Source: VYFG01 sp965248685
Lineage (GTDB): Bacteria > Pseudomonadota > Gammaproteobacteria > Arenicellales > Poriferihabitantaceae
Length of the DNA stretch: 64,000 nucleotides
Direction of reading: 5' to 3'
Assembly (NCBI GenBank): GCA_965248685.1
Contig: CBDFKC010000004.1
Span: forward strand, 310,001 to 374,000
The notes below the pieces were generated by a model. It was not told where the DNA came from. It saw only the letters and a list, made by a program, of their open reading frames with translations, and did no database searches. Positions 35,580-43,836 of the stretch are shown here, piece after piece (position 1 is the stretch's first letter; every line of letters starts with the position of its first letter). Position numbers and translations under genes: made by a program.

Positions 35580-36719
35580 TCAGGCGTTTTTATACTCTGA
35601 CCAGAAATCGTTCCAGTCCTCCAGGGACTGTTGCGCCGGGAGGCCACGATAGTGAATTTGTCCTTCATTGATCAGGGTGACCGGATCATTGGCAACACCG
35701 TCCACTTGGCCGGTTCGCTGCGCTTCCCCGGGATCCACTTCGTTGAGCAACTTGCGACCGGATTTGGTTACCGCGAACCCAGGATAACCAAGCATCTGAG
35801 CCGATTTGACCTGGCCTTCCGGCGACATCGTGTAGTCGAGGTACTTTTTGACGATATCTTTTTTGGTTGACGTGGAAACGATGCTATACGACTCGGTCCA
35901 CTGAATCCCGCCTTCTTTCGGGACTACTGAACTAACTGGTGCACCGTCTCTTTCCAGAATGCCGGTAACCCAGTCGCCAATACCAACCATAGCGAGCATC
36001 TCCCCGTTCTTGAGTCCGGCGAAGGTTCCGCCAAAATCGAAATAACCACCGATCTGGGGCTTCAGGGAAAGAGTCTTGTCTTTTACTGCGTTCCATTGCG
36101 CTTCCGAGATATCGAATGGTCCGGGATCGTTATTGCCATTCAGCAGACTGATCTCCCCCAAACTGGGCAAGTGCCAGTCAAAATGACCAACCTTCCCGGT
36201 TAGCTTTGGATCCCAAAATACGTCATAGGTTGAGGCCTGTTCGGCGGTGATCTCATTCTTGTTAAAAGAAACTCCCAGGTGCCCATATCGGGTTATTAAT
36301 GAATATAGTTTGCCGGCATTCCAGTGTCCGGGAAAATTCTGGAAGTCGGGATGCATCAGGTCGTCCAGAGGGTAGGAACCGGCATCGAGTTCATCCACCA
36401 AATCTGACTCGATTAATATCTGGGCAAATTCCGCATCAGTATGAATCAGGTCAAAGGTGCCTGGAGGATTTTGCGCCAGGGCGGCCAGCATGTTATCGCC
36501 ACCCGCATAATACTTAGGAACGAACTTTACGTTGTTGGCGGCTTCGAAGTCGGCCACCATGTCAGGTTCCGCGGTACCGTACCAGCCAAGCATATTGATC
36601 TCTATGGGTGCCGCACTCGATTTTTTCGAGGTCAAAATCATTGGCATCGCCAGTGCGCCGGTGGCGACAGTGGAGTTTTTAAGAAACTTTCTACGAGAAG
36701 TGTTGGGTTTTAATGTCAT
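35580..36719 (-). CDS. Polyamine-type substrate-binding protein with Tat signal
   Basis: 379 residues. The N-terminus TSRRKFLKNSTVATGALAM is a twin-arginine signal (RRKFLK), so the protein is folded before export. The mature part is of the PotD/bacterial extracellular solute-binding type (INMLGWYGTAEPDMVADFEA, LMHPDFQNFPGHWNAG). It is the first gene of the operon that encodes two permeases, an ATPase and a DAO-family oxidase. Substrate is probably a polyamine or a cationic amino acid derivative. Confidence 0.9.
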   Translation of the reverse strand: MTLKPNTSRRKFLKNSTVATGALAMPMILTSKKSSAAPIEINMLGWYGTAEPDMVADFEAANNVKFVPKYYAGGDNMLAALAQNPPGTFDLIHTDAEFAQILIESDLVDELDAGSYPLDDLMHPDFQNFPGHWNAGKLYSLITRYGHLGVSFNKNEITAEQASTYDVFWDPKLTGKVGHFDWHLPSLGEISLLNGNNDPGPFDISEAQWNAVKDKTLSLKPQIGGYFDFGGTFAGLKNGEMLAMVGIGDWVTGILERDGAPVSSVVPKEGGIQWTESYSIVSTSTKKDIVKKYLDYTMSPEGQVKSAQMLGYPGFAVTKSGRKLLNEVDPGEAQRTGQVDGVANDPVTLINEGQIHYRGLPAQQSLEDWNDFWSEYKNA

Positions 36720-36862
36720 TTTGCGCTCCAGAATGATGGGGTTAATTATGTTTTTTCCTTTATTTAGCCACCATAATCTCTACAGTGGATCATTATTTAA
36801 GGGTGTAAAACTGTCCAGGATCAGTGCCGCCATTGTGCCTGAAATCCACAATCAGGTACAAC

Positions 36863-37075
36863 TTAAGATTTGCCCTGGACACCACTCTCATCGGACATTA
36901 GGGGCCACCAATGCTTTCCTATTTTCTTGATTTGCCATCCAGATCTCGCGGTGTGGGTGAATATTTTGCTGATCCCCAACTCATTATAAATAAACTCTAT
37001 GGCAGCCAATAACAGGGATTCACTCCAAAGCAAACCATAGGGAGTGAACCAATCGAGATATCTCTTGATTTCCAT
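36863..37075 (-). CDS. Small hypothetical protein downstream of rtcB
   Basis: From the ATG at 37075 the frame encodes about 70 residues beginning MEIKRYLDWFTPYGLLWSES, followed by an amphipathic segment and HTARSGWQIKKIG. An earlier ATG at 37141 falls in the loop of a terminator-like hairpin and is less likely. I do not recognise the family; it may be a truncated remnant of a longer protein. Nothing else was seen in the gap 36720-37169 except the hairpin at 37123-37156. Confidence 0.35.
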   Translation of the reverse strand: MEIKRYLDWFTPYGLLWSESLLLAAIEFIYNELGISKIFTHTARSGWQIKKIGKHWWPLMSDESGVQGKS

Positions 37076-37122
37076 TGTTGTTTCTGGTGGTAATGCATTG
37101 ATTAATGTTTGGCTAATGTAAA

Positions 37123-37156
37123 CCCAGGAGGGCAATCGCATGATTGCCCTCCTGGG
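37123..37156 (-). terminator. Hairpin after rtcB
   Basis: CCCAGGAGGGCAATC and GATTGCCCTCCTGGG are perfect 15-base complements around a 4-base loop (ATGC on the minus strand). It starts 14 bases beyond the rtcB stop on the minus strand. Only a weak TTT follows, so termination efficiency is uncertain, but it marks the end of the rtcB transcript. Confidence 0.7.
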
Positions 37157-37169
37157 CTATGGTCCTGAC

Positions 37170-38369
37170 CTATCCCTTAATACAAATAACTTGCTTTAAG
37201 GTATGGACGATGTCCACCAGGTCAGTCTGGTTTTCCATGACCGTATCGATATCCTTATAGGCAGCGGGAATTTCATCGACCACCGCTTTATCTTTGCGGC
37301 ATTCGACCCCCGTTGTCTGGACTGCCAAATCTTCTTTGTTGAACATCTTCCTGGCCTGGGTTCTGCTCATCACTCTGCCTGCGCCGTGGGCACAGGAGTT
37401 GAATGAATCGGGATTGCCCTTGCCACTGACGATGTAAGATCTCGCGCCCATGCTGCCCGGGATAATCCCCAGCTCACCCTGGTCAGCGCGAATGGCTCCT
37501 TTACGGGTAACCAATACCTCTTCACCAAAGTGAGTTTCCCTCGAGATATAGTTGTGGTGGCAATTGATCGCCTCCCTGGTTACCTTGAATCTCGGAAGTT
37601 TTCGCTTTAGAACATCCAGAACCAGTCGCATCATTTCGCGCCTGTTGGTCATAGCGTAGTCCTGCGCCCAGCCAACCGCTTCGACATAGTCGTTAAAACC
37701 CTTGCTGCCTTCAACAAAGTAAGCCAGGTCACGGTCCGGCAATCGGATATCCTGATGTTCCATTTCACGTCGTGCATTTTCAATGAAATAACGGCCGATG
37801 ATATTGCCGATACCTCGACTTCCCGAGTGCAGCATCACCCATACATCACTATTTTCGTCCAGACAAATTTCAATGAAGTGATTGCCACCGCCCAGGGTCG
37901 CAAGTTGGCGAATCCAGGTTTCATAGGTTTTCTTGCGCGCGATCTTGATCCCGGGGTGCTTTTCCTGAATTCTTTTGAGTCCAGGAGCGAGGGCCCTCAC
38001 GGTTGAATCGTTCACCGGATCTTCGCCCTTGTGCAGGTTAAAACCTACCGGGACGTCACGTTCGATAGCACCTCTCAACCCACGCAGGTTATCCGGTAAC
38101 TCTGATGCCGTCAGGCTCAGCCTGATGGCGTTCATACCGCATCCGATATCAACCCCAACTGCCGCTGGGACAACCGCGCCTTTAAGCGGAATAACCGAGC
38201 CAACGGTCGCACCAATGCCAGCGTGAACGTCCGGCATCGCTGCAATGTGCGAGTGCACGAATGGCAGAAACGCCATCTTGCTCAGTTGCTCGTGGGCGCG
38301 TGGATCAATGTCGTTGGTAAAAATTTTAACTGGAAACCGTCCGGTTTCAATTGTTTGTCTAATTGGCAT
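37170..38369 (-). CDS. rtcB: RNA-splicing ligase RtcB
   Basis: 399 residues, the usual length of bacterial RtcB. It joins RNA ends with 2',3'-cyclic phosphate to 5'-OH in a GTP- and Mn-dependent reaction. Metal and guanylate motifs are present: GVDIGCGMNAIR (near 74-85), GGGNHFIE (about 175-182), HSGSRGIG (about 196-203), NCHHNYIS (about 269-276) and the guanylylated histidine in NSCAHGAGRVMSR (about 327-339). A broken slipin gene precedes it by 56 bases; slipin-rtcB pairs are known in RtcR-type RNA-repair operons. No RtcR gene or RtcA is in the window. Confidence 0.95.
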   Translation of the reverse strand: MPIRQTIETGRFPVKIFTNDIDPRAHEQLSKMAFLPFVHSHIAAMPDVHAGIGATVGSVIPLKGAVVPAAVGVDIGCGMNAIRLSLTASELPDNLRGLRGAIERDVPVGFNLHKGEDPVNDSTVRALAPGLKRIQEKHPGIKIARKKTYETWIRQLATLGGGNHFIEICLDENSDVWVMLHSGSRGIGNIIGRYFIENARREMEHQDIRLPDRDLAYFVEGSKGFNDYVEAVGWAQDYAMTNRREMMRLVLDVLKRKLPRFKVTREAINCHHNYISRETHFGEEVLVTRKGAIRADQGELGIIPGSMGARSYIVSGKGNPDSFNSCAHGAGRVMSRTQARKMFNKEDLAVQTTGVECRKDKAVVDEIPAAYKDIDTVMENQTDLVDIVHTLKQVICIKG

Positions 38370-38425
38370 AATCTCATTGCTCCTGCGATCCGGCCCTATT
38401 GCCAGATCGCAATTTAATTTTCAAA

Positions 38426-38673
38426 CTACAACTGCAGTTTGACGGTATCTTGAAGTAACCCATCAAGGCCACCGAAGACAGTCAGTCGTTCGACTTTCTC
38501 GGTCACTTTTTCAGGGCCTCAAGCTCTTTCAATCGCATCAGCGTTGGATGTTGGTCCATCAGCTTCGCGGTGTTTAGCAGCAAACGGGTCGCCGCTGTTT
38601 CCTCACGTCTGCGAATAACATTAGCCTGGGCAGCTTTTTCGGTGGCCACTACCTGGTTCAAAATATCTTTCAT
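38426..38673 (-). pseudogene. Truncated, frameshifted slipin (SPFH/band-7) remnant
   Basis: From an ATG at 38673 the frame reads MKDILNQVVATEKAAQANVI, then RRREETAATRLLLNTAKLM and RLKELEALKK, the C-terminal helical region of slipins. It stops at TGA (38503-38505). One base back, the -1 frame continues VTEKVERLTVFGGLDGLLQD and ends at TAG (38426-38428), the normal slipin tail. The N-terminal SPFH domain is missing; the codons upstream of 38673 do not resemble it. The shift point is an A-rich AAAAAG, so slippage is conceivable, but truncation argues for a pseudogene. Confidence 0.75.
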
Positions 38674-38780
38674 TGAATTTTTTCTGTCGAATTGAGCATT
38701 GCGCCTCCCTGCGCGGCCCGCCTCGCTGGCACCCATATCCGACAACTTTTCTTACGGACAAATTCAAACTGTCCAAACGC

Positions 38781-38815
38781 AAAAAACCCCGGTTGGCCAG
38801 CCAACCGGGGTTTTT
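38781..38815. terminator. Bidirectional Rho-independent terminator
   Basis: CCCCGGTTGG (38787-38796) and CCAACCGGGG (38801-38810) are perfect complements with a 4-base loop, flanked by six A on the left and five T on the right. It can end transcription in both directions. It separates the liv-type operon (39058-43755) from the slipin-rtcB region. Confidence 0.92.
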
Positions 38816-38823
38816 AAACCGGA

Positions 38824-38853
38824 TTCAGAAGACTGGTTATGCAGTCTTCTGAA
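38824..38853. repeat. Inverted repeat beside the terminator
   Basis: TTCAGAAGACT (38824-38834) and AGTCTTCTGAA (38843-38853) are perfect 11-base complements with an 8-base loop; a partial third copy TTCTGAAGACT is at 38859-38869. The rest of the gap 38746-39057 holds the terminator at 38781-38815 and no recognisable gene. Confidence 0.6.
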
Positions 38854-39057
38854 AAAATTCTGAAGACTACATTTTCATTAAAAATAATTTCTGCGGCACA
38901 GGTATAAACTGTTCCTCTGCACGCACAATGCCCTTGTCGTCATGCCGACAATAATGGAATTGCGAATTAAATTTCATTTGATTTTTCATAGCGGGCGCGA
39001 GTATACCGACGACAAAATATTAGTCAACAGTAAAGCAGAAGTATTTCAAAAAAAGAT

Positions 39058-39762
39058 CTATTGGTGGCTGATGCCGACGTATTTTTGCAGTAGGTTTTGA
39101 TGGCGATTTAGTTGGTCGATTCCGATGACTTCTCTGACCTGGCCATTTTCTATAAATGCGATTCTGTCTGCTACCGGTAATACTGCGTCCACTCGTTGTT
39201 CTACCAGAAGTATGGCTACGCCCTGACTTTTTAGTTTGAGGATGACATCTCGAATTGTTGCGATCATGGACGGCATCAAACCTTCGGTGGGCTCATCCAG
39301 TAATATGACATCGGGTTTTATGCAAAGGGCTCGGGCCATTGCCAGCATTTGTTGTTCGCCGCCGCTAAGGGTTCCTGAAATTTGATTGAGGCGGTTTGCA
39401 AGGGCTGGGAACAGTGCGAGGATATTTTCCAGGCTTTCCGCCACCGCCGGGCGAGTCATCAATCCTATTTCCAGATTTTCCCGAACCGTCAACTCAGCAA
39501 AGAGTCGGCGCCCCTGGGGCACATAGCCGATGCCTCGCCTGGGAATATGATGGGTTGGGATTTCGATGATTTCCAGCCCGTTGTGGATAATCGATCCGGT
39601 TCTGTGAACCAGCCCCATAATTGATTGCAACGCCGTTGTTTTGCCCGCACCGTTGCGACCGAATAAACACAGAACCTCGCCCGCACCCAAATCCAGGGTG
39701 AAGTCTCGTAACACTTGCACTGCACCGTAGTAAGCATCGAGTCGTTCGATTTTAAGAATCAT
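39058..39762 (-). CDS. livF: Branched-chain-amino-acid-type ABC transporter ATPase (LivF-like)
   Basis: 234 residues, the usual LivF length. Walker A GRNGAGKTT, signature LSGGEQQMLAMARAL and Walker B VILLDEPTEGLMP, with the switch histidine replaced by Gln (VEQRVD) as is common in LivF. Last gene of the operon livK-like, livH, livM, livG, livF. The gene starts 8 bases after livG. Confidence 0.93.
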   Translation of the reverse strand: MILKIERLDAYYGAVQVLRDFTLDLGAGEVLCLFGRNGAGKTTALQSIMGLVHRTGSIIHNGLEIIEIPTHHIPRRGIGYVPQGRRLFAELTVRENLEIGLMTRPAVAESLENILALFPALANRLNQISGTLSGGEQQMLAMARALCIKPDVILLDEPTEGLMPSMIATIRDVILKLKSQGVAILLVEQRVDAVLPVADRIAFIENGQVREVIGIDQLNRHQNLLQKYVGISHQ

Positions 39763-39770
39763 TTACTTGA

Positions 39771-40499
39771 CTAGCTCCCCAAGTATGCCGTTTGAACCGC
39801 GACGTTGTTTTGGATTTGATCCGGTGTGCCTTCTGCTAGTACCTGCCCCTGCTCAAACACGGTGATGCGATGTGCCAATGCCATCACTACCGCCATATTA
39901 TGTTCGATTAGCAGCACGGTTGTGGTTTGGTTGATCTGTTTAACCAGTTGGCAGAAGTCATTGATTTCCGGATCTGATAACCCCTGGGTCGGTTCGTCCA
40001 AAATTAACAGTAGTGGATTAAGTGCCAGTCCCATGGCGACCTCAAGTAACCGTTGATGGCCGTATGCTATTGTTCCTGCGAAGTGGTTGTGGAGATGAAA
40101 AATACCGGTTTGTTCCAGGGCAGTAGTGACGTAATTATTTGAGTCGTTATTGCCTGTGCTGGAATCTGTCGAGCTGGGGCATCGATTTTGCACCGCTATC
40201 GCAACATTTTCGAAAACCGTTAGATTTGGAAAGATACTGGTTATCTGAAAGGTATAGGCGATGCCCCTGCGTACCCGCTGATGAATTGGCAGGTTGGTAA
40301 TATCCTGTCTACGAAATGTTATGGTGCCCTCGCTGGCTTCAATCCGTCCGGATAACAGGTTGACAAAGGTGGTTTTACCTGCACCATTGGGGCCGATGAT
40401 AGCGCGTACCTCGCCCTGTTCAAGTTCGAAATCGACGTCGTGGACTGCCTGTAGCCCGCCAAACGATTTGGATAAATTTTTCGCGCTTAGAAAGCTCAT
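39771..40499 (-). CDS. livG: Branched-chain-amino-acid-type ABC transporter ATPase (LivG-like)
   Basis: 242 residues from the ATG at 40499, which overlaps the livM stop by four bases (ATGA); an earlier start at 40517 is possible. Walker A GPNGAGKTT, the extended LivG helical region, degenerate signature AYGHQRLLEVAMGLA and Walker B LLILDEPTQGLSD are visible. A low-complexity insertion (PSSTDSSTGNNDSNN, about 113-127) is unusual. It pairs with LivF to drive the transporter. Confidence 0.92.
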   Translation of the reverse strand: MSFLSAKNLSKSFGGLQAVHDVDFELEQGEVRAIIGPNGAGKTTFVNLLSGRIEASEGTITFRRQDITNLPIHQRVRRGIAYTFQITSIFPNLTVFENVAIAVQNRCPSSTDSSTGNNDSNNYVTTALEQTGIFHLHNHFAGTIAYGHQRLLEVAMGLALNPLLLILDEPTQGLSDPEINDFCQLVKQINQTTTVLLIEHNMAVVMALAHRITVFEQGQVLAEGTPDQIQNNVAVQTAYLGS

Positions 40500-41473
40500 C
40501 GCAGCCACGGTAGCCATTTATCTCGAACCAGCCCCAGAATTCCTTTCGGAAAAAACAGAACCAGAAAAATCAGCACAAACCCGGCTACCAACAAATAGGC
40601 GGTTGTATAATTGCTCGCTATATCTACCAGATAGAACATTAAGAAAGTTCCGAGCAATGGGCCCAGCACGGTCCCGGGACCACCGAGAAGGGTGAACAAT
40701 AATGCGTCGATTGAATACTGGATAGTGGTAAAGGATGAACCGATGTAGGCGAATAATAGCGCATAGGTTGATCCAGCTAATGCGGACAATGTGCCGGAAA
40801 AAACCAGTGCCTTGAGCTTGATCGCGAACGTGTTATAGCCCAGCATTTGGGTGCGCGCTTCGTTTTCCCGTATGGCAATTAAAGCCCGACCGGTATTGCC
40901 ACTAACCAGCCGGTAAATAATCAGCATAGTGATGGCGAGCAATGCTAGGGAAATATTGTAGCGGACCGCTGGATTGGTAAGATCTACGCTGGTACCCATC
41001 AATTCGAAACTCCTGGCGGACGCAGGCAAAACCAGACCTTCGTCTCCCCGGGTGTAGGTTGTGAAATAAAGCGTTGCCAGGTAGGCCACCTGGGAAAACA
41101 TCATGGTGACAATCATAAATGCGACGCCAGTGGTGCGCAGGGCCACCAGCCCGACAATAAAGGATAGTAGCGCACCGGCGGCGATACCACTTAAAAATGC
41201 CAGGGGCACGCTCCAGCCGAGATGAAAAGCAGTCAATCCGGCGGCATAAAGACCGGCCCCAAAGAACATCGCATGACCGAGACTGAGCAATCCGGTGTAA
41301 CCGAACAGAACATTGTATCCCATGGCAAAAATCGCCAATACCATTATCCGGGTCACCGTTAGTTGGTGATATTCCGGCAATAAGAATTGGAGTAAAAACA
41401 AAACTCCGATTACACCGAAGTGGAGCGCTACAATTTTTTTACGGGAGTTCTCGGGTTGTTCAATTGAGGTCAT
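40496..41473 (-). CDS. livM: Branched-chain-amino-acid-type ABC transporter permease (LivM-like)
   Basis: 325 residues with about nine to ten membrane helices. The LivM motif LFGYTGLLSLGHAMFFGAG (about 54-72) and the EAA-like RENEARTQMLGYNTFAIKL (about 207-225) are clear. It overlaps livH by four bases. Confidence 0.92.
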   Translation of the reverse strand: MTSIEQPENSRKKIVALHFGVIGVLFLLQFLLPEYHQLTVTRIMVLAIFAMGYNVLFGYTGLLSLGHAMFFGAGLYAAGLTAFHLGWSVPLAFLSGIAAGALLSFIVGLVALRTTGVAFMIVTMMFSQVAYLATLYFTTYTRGDEGLVLPASARSFELMGTSVDLTNPAVRYNISLALLAITMLIIYRLVSGNTGRALIAIRENEARTQMLGYNTFAIKLKALVFSGTLSALAGSTYALLFAYIGSSFTTIQYSIDALLFTLLGGPGTVLGPLLGTFLMFYLVDIASNYTTAYLLVAGFVLIFLVLFFPKGILGLVRDKWLPWLR

Positions 41474-42351
41474 CGGGATTTGACCCCAAACAATCCCTGA
41501 GGTCTGAACACCAGTATCAGCGCGACCAGCATGGTTGATACCATCTTCGCCAGAGTCGGTGAGAAAAACACAGATATAATGCCGTCGCTCATGCCAATTA
41601 TTATCGCTGCCACCACGGTTCCGCGGATGCTGCCGAGACCGCCAATAATGACCACGATAAATGACAATAGCAAAGGATCGAGTCCCATTAGATAATGGGC
41701 CTGACGAATCGGAACCACCAGTATCGCGCCGATCGCGGCAAACATGGCACCTACGGCAAATACCAATCCATAGACCCGATCTACCGGGATGCCAAATGCC
41801 TGGGCAATATCGCGGTCATACTGGGTCGCTCGCATCATCAACCCGATACGGGTGCGAGTGATCATGTACCAGGCGCCGAGCAGAATCAGGATTGCCGCAA
41901 GTACCACCAGAAGTTTATAGCCGGAATAACCGAACCAGGGAAACTGGACCCGGAAATAAAATGGTGTATCTACCGCCCGGGCGTCCGGGCCGAACGTAAG
42001 CAACACGGTTTGTTGAATAACGTAAAGAATTCCGATGGTCGCTACGATGGTTGCTTCGGGGTCGTAGCTCAGTCGTTTCAGAATAAATCGATCGGCAAAA
42101 AATGCAATTATCCCAACCAGCCCTGGCGCAATAATCAATGCCGCTAAAAACCCTATTGTGGGACTGCCTGCCAGTAAGCTGGTGATCCACCAGGCCAATA
42201 CCGCGCCTAACATGTAGAACTCTCCATGGGCGACGTTGACCACGCGCATCACACCGAAAACCAGAGACAGACCGAGAGCGGTCAGGCACAGTACTGCCGC
42301 CTGAACCAGACCTTCGAGACTAGCGAGGAATAGGAACGGTCCGAAATCCAA
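41470..42351 (-). CDS. livH: Branched-chain-amino-acid-type ABC transporter permease (LivH-like)
   Basis: 293 residues with about eight helices. Conserved segments are LVFGVMRVVNVAHGEFYMLG (about 29-48), RATQYDRDIAQAFGIPV and GGLGSIRGTVVAAIIIG. It follows the binding-protein gene after a 90-base spacer containing a hairpin at 42403-42428. Confidence 0.92.
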   Translation of the reverse strand: MDFGPFLFLASLEGLVQAAVLCLTALGLSLVFGVMRVVNVAHGEFYMLGAVLAWWITSLLAGSPTIGFLAALIIAPGLVGIIAFFADRFILKRLSYDPEATIVATIGILYVIQQTVLLTFGPDARAVDTPFYFRVQFPWFGYSGYKLLVVLAAILILLGAWYMITRTRIGLMMRATQYDRDIAQAFGIPVDRVYGLVFAVGAMFAAIGAILVVPIRQAHYLMGLDPLLLSFIVVIIGGLGSIRGTVVAAIIIGMSDGIISVFFSPTLAKMVSTMLVALILVFRPQGLFGVKSR

Positions 42352-42402
42352 TAGATTTAACTACTTTTTTACCGCTGAAAGGGCCGGGCATTTGGCACAC
42401 CA

Positions 42403-42428
42403 GGCGGTAAACCCGTAGGTCTACCGCC
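42403..42428 (-). terminator. Intercistronic hairpin between binding protein and LivH genes
   Basis: GGCGGTA (42403-42409) and TACCGCC (42422-42428) form a perfect outer stem; ACC and GGT inside extend it to about 11 pairs with one G-U. No T run follows, so attenuation or mRNA stabilisation are both possible. Confidence 0.55.
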
Positions 42429-42441
42429 CAGTTTTGAGGAA

Positions 42442-43755
42442 CTACAGAGGCATCGTAGTGTAGTCAGCTTCTGGCTCGTACATACCATCTTCGATGGCGG
42501 TGGTATGCACCACGTTCAAACGGCCACCTTCAACTTTGGAAATATATTGATGACCAAAACTCTGGTGGATCTTGCCATTGAATATTTTTTTGCCCTGGGG
42601 ATGATCCCGGCCTTCCTCAAACACTGTTAACGATTCCATGGCTTCGATAAATCCCTGTTTGTCTGCCGGGGTTTGGCCGTTATAACCACTCATTTCCATT
42701 GCCTGTTTAATAACGAAAAGGCTTTCCCAGCAGCCAAACATATGGGCGTAGGTTGAAATATCCTTGGGATCAGCAATGCTCGCACCATTGTCATCTACAC
42801 CCACGGCCTGACGGTAGAATTTGTCGTGAGCAGTCTGGTTAGCCTGGGCATATCTTGGGTTGCCTTCCCAGAAGTGAGTGCCTTCGAGGAATTCGAGCTG
42901 GGGTGTGGCCAGGTCAACCGCTTCCAATGAATCGATAAATCCAAAAATTTCCGGTCGGTTGTTGCCAAAATGCTGTCCCAATTCCTTAACGAATGTGAGT
43001 ACGCCGGGACCGACCATGACATGGTATAGCACTTCGGTGGCGCTGGGGATTCGTGGTAAGTACCGAGTGAACGAAGATTCCGTAGGAGGAATAGGGATCA
43101 ATTCGAGAACTTCGCCTCCCTGGGCCTTGATTGCCGCGGAGAAATAGTCCCGATGATCGTGGCCGAAGGCGAAATCGGGGTAAATCATGGTGACTTTCTT
43201 ACCCAGGTTTTGCGAAATCCATGGCGCCATGGAAATTACCTGGGACTTTACATCGGTAATCCCCGGCTGAAACACGTATCGATTCAAATTACCTGAGGCA
43301 ACGTGATGGCCCTCGGAAACCACAACATAGGGCAGTTTTAGCTCGCCCGCACGTGGCGAGGATCCAATAACCACATGGGAGAACAAGGTGCCGTAGGCGA
43401 CGTCTACTTTATGCAACGTGGCAAACTTTTCAATTACCTCAGCGCCGCGTTTTGGATCAGTTCCGTCATCTTCGATAATGAGTTCTACTGGACGTCCATT
43501 TATTCCGCCTTCTTCATTGATCAGTTTCACTCCGGCGCTAGCCACTCTCTCATACCATCTGCCATAGGATGCACCGATACCGGTACGATGCAATTGCATA
43601 CCAATTTTTACCGGCTCCGCCGAAGCTGAATGTGCAACCCGGGCAATCCCGGGCGCTATTTGAGATGCAACACCGGCGCCAGCAACTACGCCTAAATGTT
43701 TCAGGGTCGAGCGGCGTTTTTGATTAAATCCGGGCTTGTCGTCTTTGGTCGTCAT
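42442..43755 (-). CDS. Branched-chain-type substrate-binding protein with Tat signal
   Basis: 437 residues from the ATG at 43755, which has a GGAG ribosome-binding site 7 bases upstream; the TTG at 43767 is less likely. The N-terminus FNQKRRSTLKHLGVVAGAG is a twin-arginine-type signal. The mature part is a LivK/peripla_BP_6-type protein (VKIGMQLHRTGIGASYGRWY, GHDHRDYFSAAIKAQGGEVL). Substrate unclear: amino acids, amides, urea or pyrimidines are all seen in this family. Its proximity to the URC cluster makes a pyrimidine-related substrate possible, but this is only inference. Confidence 0.88.
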   Translation of the reverse strand: MTTKDDKPGFNQKRRSTLKHLGVVAGAGVASQIAPGIARVAHSASAEPVKIGMQLHRTGIGASYGRWYERVASAGVKLINEEGGINGRPVELIIEDDGTDPKRGAEVIEKFATLHKVDVAYGTLFSHVVIGSSPRAGELKLPYVVVSEGHHVASGNLNRYVFQPGITDVKSQVISMAPWISQNLGKKVTMIYPDFAFGHDHRDYFSAAIKAQGGEVLELIPIPPTESSFTRYLPRIPSATEVLYHVMVGPGVLTFVKELGQHFGNNRPEIFGFIDSLEAVDLATPQLEFLEGTHFWEGNPRYAQANQTAHDKFYRQAVGVDDNGASIADPKDISTYAHMFGCWESLFVIKQAMEMSGYNGQTPADKQGFIEAMESLTVFEEGRDHPQGKKIFNGKIHQSFGHQYISKVEGGRLNVVHTTAIEDGMYEPEADYTTMPL

Positions 43756-43836
43756 TGTTTTCTCCAATATGTTTAGTTGCTAAATTAGCCAATTCTCGGC
43801 CGCTAAGTTTAAATCACAGGTATTAAACTGGGGATA

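Noticed and set aside
38500..38512. Programmed -1 frameshift at AAAAAG in the slipin gene
   Set aside because: The slipin N-terminus is also missing and the slippery site is incomplete (G AAA AAG), so gene decay is the simpler reading.
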